Below the pieces are notes generated by a model. The model searched no databases. It saw only the letters and a program-made list of their open reading frames with translations, and had not been told where the DNA came from. Shown piece after piece: positions 1-7,904 of a stretch of 33,221 bases of DNA. The number at the start of each line of letters is the position of its first letter. Position 1 is the stretch's first letter. Source of the DNA: Albidovulum sp. bin36 (lineage in GTDB: Bacteria; Pseudomonadota; Alphaproteobacteria; Rhodobacterales; Rhodobacteraceae); NCBI GenBank assembly GCA_002238565.1, contig MPMP01000058.1, forward strand, positions 1 through 33,221. The letters run 5' to 3'. The position numbers and the translations under genes are program-made.

Positions 1-444
1 CCGGGCGTCGTCGTCGAGCTCGGCGCCGGCACCGGGAAAATCACGGCGGCGCTGCTGGACGCGGGCGTTCCCGTCGAAGCCGTTCACAGCTTCGAGATAA
101 ACCCCGCATTCTGCGATCACCTGGAGCGGGCGCATCCGAGGCTGCGCGTCTACCGGGACCGGGCGGAGAACCTCGGCCGGCACGGGATCGCGGATGTCAA
201 AGCCGTCGTGAGCGGCCTTCCGCTGCTGTCGATGGATCAGGAAATTCAGCGCAGGATCGTCGGCGGCGCCTTCGATCTCCTCCGGCCCGGCGGGCTGTTC
301 ATCCAGTTCACCTACGGCCCGGTTCCGCCCGTCAGGAAGGCCATCCGCGACGAGCTGTCGCTGGGCTGGACGCGCTCGGAGACGATTTGGGGGAACTTGC
401 CGCCGGCGACCTCCTATTCGTTCTACCGGCGAAGGGCCGCGTGA
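1..444 (+). CDS. Phospholipid N-methyltransferase-like SAM methyltransferase (5' truncated by window)
   Basis: The frame is open from base 1 to a TGA ending at 444, so the N-terminus lies outside the window. The visible 147 residues start inside the SAM-binding Rossmann fold: the glycine-rich motif I reads VVELGAGTGKITAALLDAG, followed by an acidic strand (HSFEINPAFC). Later segments AVVSGLPLL, LLRPGGLFIQFTYGPVPPV and NLPPATSYSFYRR match what I know of PmtA/rRNA-dimethylase-like lipid methyltransferases that methylate phosphatidylethanolamine towards phosphatidylcholine. The FTYGPVPPV and NLPPA segments are typical of that family. The substrate is inferred, not seen. The gene is the only clear one in the first 1.3 kb and precedes a gene-poor, transposon-scarred stretch. 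Confidence 0.75.
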   Translation, partial: PGVVVELGAGTGKITAALLDAGVPVEAVHSFEINPAFCDHLERAHPRLRVYRDRAENLGRHGIADVKAVVSGLPLLSMDQEIQRRIVGGAFDLLRPGGLFIQFTYGPVPPVRKAIRDELSLGWTRSETIWGNLPPATSYSFYRRRAA

Positions 445-816
445 CGACGGGAGTCCCGGCAGGCGCAATCGCCGCCCGGCAATTCCGGCTGGCCTTTATT
501 CGCAATGGCAAATCGCATGCCGACGCAGCGGGAGCAGCCCTTCAGCATCGTTTCCTCGGCGAGGAGCCGGTCGAACTTGAAAAGGACGCCCAATGCTTCG
601 GCGGAAATCGGAAATGCCAGGCTCTCGCTGGAGACCTGCCGGGAAATGTACGAAATTCGGCGTTCTCCATCTTTTGGTGATTTGAGAGAGAAAAGCCCTT
701 CGGAAGGCGAAATTCATGCCCTTCCGAAGGGCGATCGCGCGTTCGCTCCTGAGGCGGAACCGGCCCGTGTTCCCAAAAAACCGTGAACGGGGGAACCGCC
801 AAATGCTTCATTTAAT
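445..816. other. Gene-poor interval after the methyltransferase
   Basis: No convincing gene. Several frames are open on both strands, as expected in GC-rich DNA. One minus frame (713 to 423) is open for 96 codons and overlaps the methyltransferase stop, but it has no ATG or GTG near its start. The clearest structure is the inverted repeat at 695-732, listed separately. Confidence 0.5.
695..732 (-). terminator. Perfect 13-bp inverted repeat, possible minus-strand terminator
   Basis: GCCCTTCGGAAGG at 695-707 is exactly complementary to 720-732, with a 12-base spacer. The right arm read on the minus strand (GCCCTTCGGAAGGGC) can also fold on itself. On the minus strand the stem is followed by TTTTCTCTCTC, a weak T-rich run consistent with an intrinsic terminator. 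No convincing minus gene lies just upstream, so it could equally be a mobile-element end. Confidence 0.4.
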
Positions 817-1032
817 GTGGTTGCTCATAGCTGGCGCGTCGAGGACTGGCACAGGGTCCTGAAGTCCGGCTGCAGGGTCGAGAAGATCGCGCGCGCCGCC
901 GCCGAGCGGATCCAGCGCGCCGCAGCCATCAACGCCGTGTTCGCCTGGAGGCTGGCCGGCCCGGCGATGCGCGGGCGCGCCGCGAGGCCGGGGCCGGAAT
1001 GCGAGGTGTACAAGCTTTTGCGGTCCGACTAA
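817..1032 (+). pseudogene. C-terminal remnant of an IS4/Tn5-type transposase
   Basis: The 71-codon frame opens at AHSWRVEDWHRVLKSG and continues through AAERIQRAAAINAVFAWRL, which resembles the C-terminal end of Tn5/IS4-family DDE transposases (in Tn5, YTHRWRIEEFHKAWKTG). The catalytic E and the following K of the family's Y-(2)-R-(3)-E-(6)-K signature align (E in RVEDW, K in VLKSG), but the Y and R positions do not. Nothing recognisable as the N-terminal or central transposase lies upstream, so this is a truncated, inactive fragment. No terminal inverted repeats or target duplication were identified. The assignment is by motif recall, not a search. Confidence 0.65.
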
Positions 1033-1396
1033 ATTTATGGCCAATTGGCAGCTTGCGGCTCCCGAGCTCCTGCATGCGGATGTAGACAATTTGCGCCATG
1101 CGGTCGGCGTCCGCCGTCCGCCGCAAATTGTTCTGCCAAGAAAACTTCTCCCGAACCCAATTGCGATCAAGAAATTGCAATTTTCTTGAGCCCATGCTAA
1201 TGTCGGCTTATCCAGATTTCGCGCAGAAACGTTTTTTGATTTGGGCCGCCTACGAAATTGCGCTTGCGACAATTGGCGGTCAAGCACGGCGGCAACTGAT
1301 TCGGCGCGGTATATCCAAATTCCGGTTTATCTGATACGCCACTCGCTGCCGGTTTTCTAGAATTGCCAGACGTTTACGCACGAGAGGAGAGCGGAC
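1033..1396. other. Gene-poor interval with strong inverted repeats, upstream of the hisA-like gene
   Basis: No gene is supported. The interval contains a palindrome GCCAATTGGC (1039-1048), the long hairpin at 1086-1131, and an imperfect palindrome at 1168-1188 (CAAG, AAATTGCAATTT, TCTTG). The promoter and 5' leader of the hisA-like gene must lie here, with a ribosome-binding site GAGAGGAGAG just before the ATG at 1397. I could not pick a convincing -35/-10 pair. Confidence 0.5.
1086..1131. repeat. 46-nt hairpin/cruciform
   Basis: The outer arms ACAATTTGCG (1086-1095) and CGCAAATTGT (1122-1131) are perfectly complementary over 10 bp. Inside them, GCGGTCGGCG (1100-1109) pairs with CGCCGTCCGC (1112-1121) with one mismatch, separated by TC. 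Only CCAT is unpaired between the two stems. It starts 54 bp after the transposase remnant, so it may be a miniature mobile-element end or an RNA structure. No T-run follows on either strand. Confidence 0.6.
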
Positions 1397-2140
1397 ATGA
1401 TAATTTACCCCACGATTCAATTGATGGAGGGCCGCTGCGTTAGCCTTTTCCGGGGCCGAACCGAGGAGCCTACGATTTGGCATGTCGATCCGCTGGAAAA
1501 GGCGAAGGAGTTTTACGCCGCCGGCGCTGAATGGATGCACATAACCGACTTCGATGCCATGGAAGGCGATTATCGCAATTTCGATCTGATTCTTTCAATT
1601 ATCAGGCAAGTGGGAATTTCCGTTCAGCTTGGAGGCGGATTCCGGTCGCAAGAAAGAATCGAGGAATGGATCGATTTGGGAGTCGGTCGCGTCGTGCTCG
1701 GCACGCTGGCCGTGCAGAATCCCGATTGGGCGAAGCGCGCCGCAAAATTCTTCCCGGATCAAATCGTCATTTCCGTGGACGTTTGGCAGGGATCCGTCAT
1801 GATCAGCGGATGGAGGGGAAAAAGCGCGATCCCGCCGGAGAAACTTGTCGAATTCTACCACTATTCGCCGATCGCCGGCTATATCGTTACAGATATCGAT
1901 TCCAGCGTGGATGAACGGGAAAGTTCGCTGGCTCTGATAACTTCATTTGCCGAACTTGCACAATCTCCGGTTATCGCTAGCGGGCTTATTCGAACCTGCG
2001 ACGACGTATCCAGGTTGAAATACGTTCCGAACGTCGCCGGCGCAATGGTCGGCGCGGCATTGCTCGAAAAAACCGTGGAGCTTGACGAGGCTCTGGCGAT
2101 CGCGCAGCCAATTCCAGAAACCCGGGCCGAGTATATTTGA
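1397..2140 (+). CDS. HisA-like (beta/alpha)8-barrel protein with altered catalytic aspartate
   Basis: This 247-residue protein has the full layout of the HisA/HisF family: N-terminal strand IIYPTIQL, HITDFDAMEG at 48-56, the phosphate loop VQLGGGFRS (76-84), VLGTLAV, SVDVWQG around 126-132, IVTDID and a second phosphate site VIASGLIRT (192-200). HisA isomerises ProFAR in histidine synthesis using Asp8 as base and an Asp near 127 as acid. Here position 8 is Gln, while D51 and D128 are kept. The second phosphate site lacks the usual paired glycines (SGG to SGL). No other his gene is present. It is therefore either a HisA paralogue with a changed role or an isomerase with a different base. A strong ribosome-binding site (GAGAGGAGAG) supports the ATG. 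The gene precedes fabF by 110 bp on the same strand. Confidence 0.75.
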   Translation: MIIYPTIQLMEGRCVSLFRGRTEEPTIWHVDPLEKAKEFYAAGAEWMHITDFDAMEGDYRNFDLILSIIRQVGISVQLGGGFRSQERIEEWIDLGVGRVVLGTLAVQNPDWAKRAAKFFPDQIVISVDVWQGSVMISGWRGKSAIPPEKLVEFYHYSPIAGYIVTDIDSSVDERESSLALITSFAELAQSPVIASGLIRTCDDVSRLKYVPNVAGAMVGAALLEKTVELDEALAIAQPIPETRAEYI

Positions 2141-2250
2141 CGGCGGCCGAAACCGCGCCTCGGAAAGGCGATATCTGCAAAGCCCGCTTGCCGCCCGATC
2201 GCATCGGAGTGTATCTACGCCGCGAATTCTGAGATTTCGGAGAAATTCTA

Positions 2251-3510
2251 ATGCGAAGAGTCGCGGTAACCGGCCTCGGCATGGTAACTCCACTCGCCTG
2301 CGGAGTCGGCGAGACCTGGTCGCGACTTCTTGACGGCCGATCGGGATCCGGTACGATTTCGAGTTTCGACGCATCGCATCTCGCGACAAATTACGCGTGC
2401 GAGATTCCAAGAGGCGAGAAGGCGGGCGACTTCAACCCGGATGAATGGCTGGAGCCGCGCGAACGAAGAAAAGTCGACGATTTCATTCTTTTCGCTATCG
2501 CGGCTTCCGAGCAGGCGATCGCGGATGCGCATTGGCAGCCGTCAAGCGAATACGAAAGATGCCGCACCGGCGTCATGATCGGTTCCGGAATCGGCGGCAT
2601 GGCGTCGATAGCCGACGCGACCTTGATTCTAAAGGAACGCGGCCCGCGCCGCATATCGCCGTTCTTCATTCCAGGCGCGCTTATAAATCTGGCATCCGGC
2701 CAGGTTTCGATTCGCCACGGGTTCAAGGGGCCGAATCATTCCGTAGTGACGGCCTGCGCAACGGGTGCGCACGCTATCGGAGACGCGGCGAGGCTTATAC
2801 AGTACGGCGATGCCGATGTCATGATCGCGGGCGGAACCGAAAATCCCATTTCGGAAATCGGGATCGCAGGTTTCAATGCCTGCAAGGCATTGTCGACCAA
2901 ATGGCGCCACGAGCCGGAAAAGGCGAGCCGTCCGTTCGACAAGGATCGGGATGGATTCGTAATGGGCGAAGGCGCAGGGGTCGTCGTGCTGGAAGAATTC
3001 GAGCATGCGCGCGCGAGAGGCGCGAAGGCCTACGCGGAAGTCCTGGGATACGGCCTTTCGGGCGATGCTTCGCACATAACTGCGCCTGCGGCGGATGGGC
3101 AGGGCGGCTACCGGTCGATGGCCGCAGCAATAGAACGAGCGGGAATCGAGCCAGGAAATATCGGCTACGTGAACGCGCACGGAACCTCGACGATGGCCGA
3201 TGCGATCGAATTGTCGGCAATTGAGCGGCTGTTCGGCGATTCTATCGGCGAGGTTACGGTTTCATCGACGAAGTCGGCGATCGGTCACCTTCTCGGGGCC
3301 GCCGGGGCCGTCGAGGCCGTCTTTTGCATACTTGCGATTCGGGATCAGGTCGCGCCGCCAACTATCAACCTCGATTCGCCGGACGTGGGCGGTCGGTTCG
3401 ACCTGGCGCCCCACAATGCGCGACATCGTGAAATCGAATTCGCGCTTTCGAATTCCTTCGGATTCGGCGGGTCGAATGCTTCCCTTGTTCTTGGCAGGGT
3501 CGACAATTGA
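2251..3510 (+). CDS. fabF: Beta-ketoacyl-ACP synthase II
   Basis: KAS II condenses malonyl-ACP with acyl-ACP in fatty-acid elongation in the cytosol. The 419-residue length is normal. The catalytic triad is visible: Cys169 in VTACATGAH, His310 in VNAHGTST and His346 in SAIGHLLGAAG, with the supporting Lys341. The C-terminus NSFGFGGSNASLVLG is the standard KAS ending. A good ribosome-binding site (CGGAGAAA) precedes the ATG. The stop overlaps the start of mltG by one base (TGATG), indicating translational coupling. In many alphaproteobacteria acpP lies directly upstream of fabF. Here that place is taken by the hisA-like gene. Confidence 0.95.
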   Translation: MRRVAVTGLGMVTPLACGVGETWSRLLDGRSGSGTISSFDASHLATNYACEIPRGEKAGDFNPDEWLEPRERRKVDDFILFAIAASEQAIADAHWQPSSEYERCRTGVMIGSGIGGMASIADATLILKERGPRRISPFFIPGALINLASGQVSIRHGFKGPNHSVVTACATGAHAIGDAARLIQYGDADVMIAGGTENPISEIGIAGFNACKALSTKWRHEPEKASRPFDKDRDGFVMGEGAGVVVLEEFEHARARGAKAYAEVLGYGLSGDASHITAPAADGQGGYRSMAAAIERAGIEPGNIGYVNAHGTSTMADAIELSAIERLFGDSIGEVTVSSTKSAIGHLLGAAGAVEAVFCILAIRDQVAPPTINLDSPDVGGRFDLAPHNARHREIEFALSNSFGFGGSNASLVLGRVDN

Positions 3511-4655
3511 TGTGGAGGCATGCCGCGTCGAATGCAATAACCCTCCTTTTTTTCGCGTCTCTAGCCGCAATCCTCGCCTTTTGGCTCGGAGAGCGGATTT
3601 ACGAAAACGAAGGCCCTCTCGAAAACGCGATTTATTTTGAAGTTCCGAAAGGTTCCTCGATAGGCGAAGTGGCCCAGGCGCTCGCAAACAGGGGAGCGAT
3701 ATCCAGCAAGGCTGTATTCCGGCTAGGCGCGAAGTATTGGCATACCGGCGAGGGACCAAAATTCGGAAGCTATGAAATACCGGCCGGAGCCTCGATGGCC
3801 GCCATTCTCGACATAGTTACGACTGCTGGACCGAGGGTCTATCGCTATCGACTAAGCTATCGGATTGGGAGCGACGGTGCGTCGGCAACGCTGTACGACA
3901 GGATTCCGGACGGAGGCCGCGATATTCAGATTGTCAAGTTCGGAGCCCGGGATCCGTTGCCGAGCGAGTTTCTGGAAGTCGCGAATTCGGGGGTTCCGAT
4001 TGATTTTCGCGTTGCCGTTCCGGAAGGCCTGTCCAGCTGGCAAATTGCTGAGGGATTGCGCCTAGCTCATTTTCTCTCGGGGGAAATTGAAGAAGTTCCC
4101 CCTGAAGGTTCGCTCGCCCCGGATACCTACCAGGTGGAGGAAGGCTCATCTCGAAAAAGCCTGCTGGAGATCATGGCAAATTCTCAGACGCGAATTCTAG
4201 AGGAGGAATGGCAGTCCCGGGCGCAGAATCTTCCTATTGAATCCAAGGAGCAGGCGCTGATTCTTGCTTCGATCATCGAGAAGGAAACAGGACTGGCGGA
4301 TGAAAGAAGCATTGTTTCTTCAGTTTTTGTTAACCGATTGAAAGCCGGCATGAGGCTGCAGACCGACCCGGCTGTGATTTACGGTATAACGAAGGGAAGA
4401 GGTAGCTTGGGACGAGGGCTTCGAGTTAGCGAACTGGAAAGGGAAACGCCCTACAACACCTACAAAATCAAAGGGCTGCCGCCGACCCCAATTGCTAACC
4501 CCGGTCGCTTGGCTATCCGAGCCGCACTTCAGCCGGCCGACACGAACTACCTTTACTTTGTCGCCGACGGAAAAGGCGGGCACAGGTTTGCAACCAATTA
4601 CAGGGATCACAGGCGCTACGTGCAACAATGGAGGGAATCGGAAAGCAACCGCTAA
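3510..4655 (+). CDS. mltG: Endolytic murein transglycosylase MltG (YceG family)
   Basis: MltG is an inner-membrane lytic transglycosylase that cuts nascent glycan strands and is thought to end their elongation. The 381-residue protein has one N-terminal transmembrane segment (about residues 8-26), then a LysM-like part (FEVPKGSSIGEVAQAL), then the YceG domain. The catalytic glutamate is in LASIIEKETG (Glu257, matching E. coli Glu218). Further family motifs are FVNRLKAGMRLQTDPAVIYG and YNTYKIKGLPPTPIANPG. The ATG at 3510 shares its A with the fabF stop. A TTG one codon earlier is also possible. The fabF-mltG pairing is common in alphaproteobacteria. Confidence 0.93.
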   Translation: MWRHAASNAITLLFFASLAAILAFWLGERIYENEGPLENAIYFEVPKGSSIGEVAQALANRGAISSKAVFRLGAKYWHTGEGPKFGSYEIPAGASMAAILDIVTTAGPRVYRYRLSYRIGSDGASATLYDRIPDGGRDIQIVKFGARDPLPSEFLEVANSGVPIDFRVAVPEGLSSWQIAEGLRLAHFLSGEIEEVPPEGSLAPDTYQVEEGSSRKSLLEIMANSQTRILEEEWQSRAQNLPIESKEQALILASIIEKETGLADERSIVSSVFVNRLKAGMRLQTDPAVIYGITKGRGSLGRGLRVSELERETPYNTYKIKGLPPTPIANPGRLAIRAALQPADTNYLYFVADGKGGHRFATNYRDHRRYVQQWRESESNR

Positions 4656-4781
4656 CAATCAATTTGCCGAGCTGCCGGCGGCGAATAGCCAGTCCCGCGG
4701 TTAAGCCATATAGCGAAGCGCCTTCCGGACCGTTCTTGCCTTTGAAGGAGCGGATTCTATTCAGTTGCCCGTCAAAGTCAG

Positions 4782-5117
4782 TCAAGGTGCGCATTCTATG
4801 CAAGTCGCGACCGAAGGGTCGAATTCCAGGCGCGCTTGGGCAATTGGATTGCCGCAATTCGTGCAATAGCCGAATTCGGAATCCTCGCATCGCTGGAGAG
4901 CGGCTCTAATTTTTTTCAACGCGTTGTGCCGTCTCCGGCTGGACGCAAGAGCCATCGCCTGGGCTTGAAGAGAATCCATTCTGCTAAGGCGGCCAATTGC
5001 GGTTTGGTCAAGTTTTACGACTGATCGGCTTTCCTTCGAGGACTGCTCGTCATTCAAGATCGCCTGCAGCTCGGCTTCTAGCCTCTTCCGGAGAATATTT
5101 TCCGAATCTTTGTCCAT
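4782..5117 (-). CDS. DksA/TraR-family C4 zinc-finger protein
   Basis: This 111-residue protein has a coiled N-terminal half and a four-cysteine zinc finger at Cys85, Cys88, Cys106 and Cys109 (CTNCGNPI then TCIEC), the defining feature of the DksA/TraR family that binds the RNA polymerase secondary channel. The segment DQTAIGRLSRMDSLQAQAMA is typical of short TraR/YbiI-like members. It is shorter than E. coli DksA (151 residues) and I see no clear DxxDxA tip motif, so a full DksA role is doubtful. It is convergent with mltG (126 bp apart) and divergent from cysE (73 bp apart). Confidence 0.85.
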   Translation of the reverse strand: MDKDSENILRKRLEAELQAILNDEQSSKESRSVVKLDQTAIGRLSRMDSLQAQAMALASSRRRHNALKKIRAALQRCEDSEFGYCTNCGNPIAQARLEFDPSVATCIECAP

Positions 5118-5190
5118 GTTAGATTTAAATGTTTAACTTCAGTGGTTATATTTCAGGCAACGCAGTCGGAAACAATGTTGCAAGGGCATC

Positions 5191-6000
5191 ATGATCGGAA
5201 AATCGCCAAAAATTGCGTCCGTGGATCCAGTTTGGTCGCGAATTCGGGATGAAGCCGGAGAAGCCGTGAAGAGAGAGCCGCTTTTGGGCGGTCTAATTCA
5301 TACAAGCCTGCTTCACCACGGATCCTTGGAAAATGTACTAGCGTACAGAATGTCGATCAAACTGTCTTCAAGCGAGATGTCCGAACAGATACTTCGCGAA
5401 ATCGCTGATGACGCCTACGCCGCCGACACTTCAATCGGCCTCGCTGCTCGGGCGGACCTTCTGGCGGTTCTCGACCGCGATCCTGCATGCAATACGCTTT
5501 TGCAGCCGATTCTCTTCTTCAAGGGCTTCCAAGCCATCCAATGCTACCGAATCGGCCATTGGCTATGGATGCGAGATCGAAAATTCCTTGCCTACTACAT
5601 TCAAATGCGCGTGTCCGAAGTGTTCGGAGTCGACATTCATCCCGGAGCGGAGCTCGGCAAGGGCATTATGATCGACCACGCTCATTCCATCGTCATCGGA
5701 GAAACTACGCGGGTCGACGACAATGTCTCCATGCTCCATTCCGTAACTCTAGGCGGAACGGGGAAGGAAGACGGAGACCGTCATCCAAAGATCGGCGAGG
5801 GCGTGCTGATCGGCGCCGGCGCGAAAGTGCTCGGCAATATCGTCGTTGGCCAGTGCTCCCGGATTGCGGCGGGCTCCGTTGTATTGAAAGACGTGCCGCC
5901 TTGCAAAACAGTTGCGGGCGTTCCAGCGACCATTGTTGGCGAAGCCGGATGCGATCAGCCCTCCGCGACAATGGATCAGCTGCTCCGAAGTTCGGCGTAG
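5191..6000 (+). CDS. cysE: Serine O-acetyltransferase
   Basis: CysE makes O-acetylserine from serine and acetyl-CoA, the first step of cysteine synthesis. The 269-residue protein has the alpha-helical N-terminal SATase domain (EPLLGGLIHTSLLHHGSLENVLAYRM is diagnostic, around residues 30-55), followed by left-handed beta-helix hexapeptide repeats (DIHPGAELGKGIMIDHAHSI, then VIGETTRVDDN). The catalytic His lies in IDHAHSIVIGE, and LHSVTLGGTGK forms the acetyl-CoA loop. The C-terminal tail after GVPATIVG is about 20 residues, the part that in this family carries cysteine feedback inhibition and binds cysteine synthase. No cysK is in the window. Confidence 0.93.
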   Translation: MIGKSPKIASVDPVWSRIRDEAGEAVKREPLLGGLIHTSLLHHGSLENVLAYRMSIKLSSSEMSEQILREIADDAYAADTSIGLAARADLLAVLDRDPACNTLLQPILFFKGFQAIQCYRIGHWLWMRDRKFLAYYIQMRVSEVFGVDIHPGAELGKGIMIDHAHSIVIGETTRVDDNVSMLHSVTLGGTGKEDGDRHPKIGEGVLIGAGAKVLGNIVVGQCSRIAAGSVVLKDVPPCKTVAGVPATIVGEAGCDQPSATMDQLLRSSA

Positions 6001-6603
6001 TCCGCTTGGACTCCGCGCAATGGCATTAATGGCATCGACTTGGATTTTCGGACGACGATCTAGAATTCGTTCCGGCAGCCTTTTGCTTTCCACGATTTTT
6101 TAGCCGCTGGCGGGGCAGGGGCGGGTGGTTTTGCCCTGGGAAGGTTATCTCTTTCTGCTTTGGCTAATTACACTCGACCTGTGAATTATGCGGTGTATTC
6201 TCCGCGCTTTTTGATGAGCACCAACACTTACCGTCTTGTTGCCGAGTCGGCTGCGCATCGGTTTAGGGCCGCGACCGCATGAGTTGTCGAGGGATATGCG
6301 GAAGCGCGGGGTCGCGGCGACGCGAAATTCGCTCTCATGGTCGCAGCTAGCAATAGATACCCGATAAGGGAAGGCGTCGCCCCTTGTCGAATCGATGCAA
6401 TTCCGGATGGAGCGAAACGGAATTCCGCGACATCTCAGAGCCGAATTCCGCCGCCGAATCATACCGTTCAAAGTAATCGCCAAACGTTCGAACGATTTGG
6501 CGGCGGCTTGGACAAATAATTTTTCGGGCGGAGCTTGTTTCGTTGATGCGATGCGAACGGTGCGGCTTCGCGTTTTGTCGAAATGCGATAAATTACGGAA
6601 TTT
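6001..6603. other. 603-bp interval between cysE and pdhC (convergent)
   Basis: No gene is supported. Short frames exist on both strands but none has a recognisable domain, a convincing start or a consistent reading. The interval lies between two convergent genes, so it should hold two terminators, yet I see no clear stem followed by a T-run for either. TTTTTAGCCGC at about 6097 and AATTTTTCGGGC at about 6520 are short T-runs without a strong stem. Confidence 0.5.
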
Positions 6604-7893
6604 TCAAATTAAGAGTGCGAGCGGCGATTCCACGTAATCCTTGATCGCTTCCAAGAACCTAGCTCCCAGCGCTCCGTCGATAGTCCGATGGTCCACGGAA
6701 AGCGTCGCCGACAATACGGTCGCTTTTTCGACAATCCCATCGGAATTGAAAACCGGCTTCTCGATGGCCGCGCCGACGGCGAGAATGGACCCGTGCGGCG
6801 GATTGATGATGGCGTCGAAATTCTCGACGCCGAACATTCCCAAATTCGACAGCGAGAAACTTCCGCCAATGTATTCCCGAGGCAGAAGAGAACGCGACCG
6901 GGCGCGCGCCGCCAGATCTTTCATTTCCTTTGAAATTTCGGTTATCGACTTGGCGTGCGCGTCTTTTACTATCGGCGTGAAAAGTCCGCCTTCCACGGCG
7001 ACAGCGACAGCGACATCCGAGGCCGCCAGCTTGAAAATTCTGTCTCCCGCCCAAACGGAGTTGGCATCCGGAACTTTTTGAAGCGCAAGAGCCGAAGCTT
7101 TGATCAGAAAATCGTTAATGGACAATTTCTCGCCTCTTTCCGCCAAGTGCCCGTTGGCCTCGGCGCGCATGTTCAATAGCGCGTCCAAGCGGAATTCGCG
7201 TCGCAGATAGAAGTGCGGCACCGTCTGCTTGGACTCCGCAAGCCGAGCGGCAATCGATTTTCGCATGCCGTCCAGCTTTACTTCTTCGAAGCTCCGCCCT
7301 TCGAGCATTCTGCGAACCAAATCCAGTTCGTCCTCGGATTTTCGTCCGGTCCGCACGGGTGCCGGTTCGATTTGAGGTTTGGACAATTCGGAAAGCACAT
7401 CGGCCTTGACGATTCGGCCGCGCGGCCCCGACCCCTTGATCGATGCCAGGTTCAATCCGTTTTCCTTTGCGATTCGCCTAGCCAGAGGAGAAACGAAAAT
7501 TCGTGGCGGCAAATCGGGATTCTTGTTGTTCGGAACTGCGGAATCGGGAGATTTCATTGGTTTTTGCCGGTTTGCCGAGGAATTCGCGCTTTCGCCGCCT
7601 GAAACTGCCGATTCCGGCGGAGGCTGCGGGTGCGGGTTACCTAGGGATTCGCCTTTTTCAATGAGAATTGCGATCGGTTCGTTGACCTTGACGCCATTCG
7701 ACCCTTCGCCCACGATCAGCTTGCCGACGATGCCCTCGTCGACGGCTTCAAATTCCATGACCGCCTTGTCGGTTTCAATCTCCGCCAGCAAATCGCCGGG
7801 CGATACGAAATCGCCCTCCTTTACCAGCCATTTGGCGATCATGCCCTCTTCCATCGTGGGCGAGAGGGCCGGCATCAGAATCTCTGTCGACAT
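6604..7893 (-). CDS. pdhC: Dihydrolipoamide acetyltransferase (pyruvate dehydrogenase E2)
   Basis: E2 is the core of the pyruvate dehydrogenase complex and transfers acetyl groups from lipoate to CoA. The 429-residue protein contains one lipoyl domain (1-80, lipoyl Lys43 in [13 protein letters not shown]), a Pro/Ser/Asn-rich linker (about 85-130), a peripheral-subunit-binding domain (133-168, [15 protein letters not shown]) and the catalytic domain ending in [12 protein letters not shown] with the active His402 and Asp406. I chose the ATG at 7893 because AGGAGAGG precedes it directly. An in-frame TTG at 7908 would overlap that site. It follows pdhB after 11 bp, so it is the last gene of pdhA-pdhB-pdhC. 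The E3 gene (lpd) is not nearby. Confidence 0.95.
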   Translation of the reverse strand: MSTEILMPALSPTMEEGMIAKWLVKEGDFVSPGDLLAEIETDKAVMEFEAVDEGIVGKLIVGEGSNGVKVNEPIAILIEKGESLGNPHPQPPPESAVSGGESANSSANRQKPMKSPDSAVPNNKNPDLPPRIFVSPLARRIAKENGLNLASIKGSGPRGRIVKADVLSELSKPQIEPAPVRTGRKSEDELDLVRRMLEGRSFEEVKLDGMRKSIAARLAESKQTVPHFYLRREFRLDALLNMRAEANGHLAERGEKLSINDFLIKASALALQKVPDANSVWAGDRIFKLAASDVAVAVAVEGGLFTPIVKDAHAKSITEISKEMKDLAARARSRSLLPREYIGGSFSLSNLGMFGVENFDAIINPPHGSILAVGAAIEKPVFNSDGIVEKATVLSATLSVDHRTIDGALGARFLEAIKDYVESPLALLI

Positions 7894-7904
7894 GGAGCCT
7901 CTCC

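Noticed and set aside
6145..6483. 112-codon minus frame in the cysE-pdhC interval
   Set aside because: No recognisable domain, no good start signal, Arg-rich composition typical of antisense frames in this genome.
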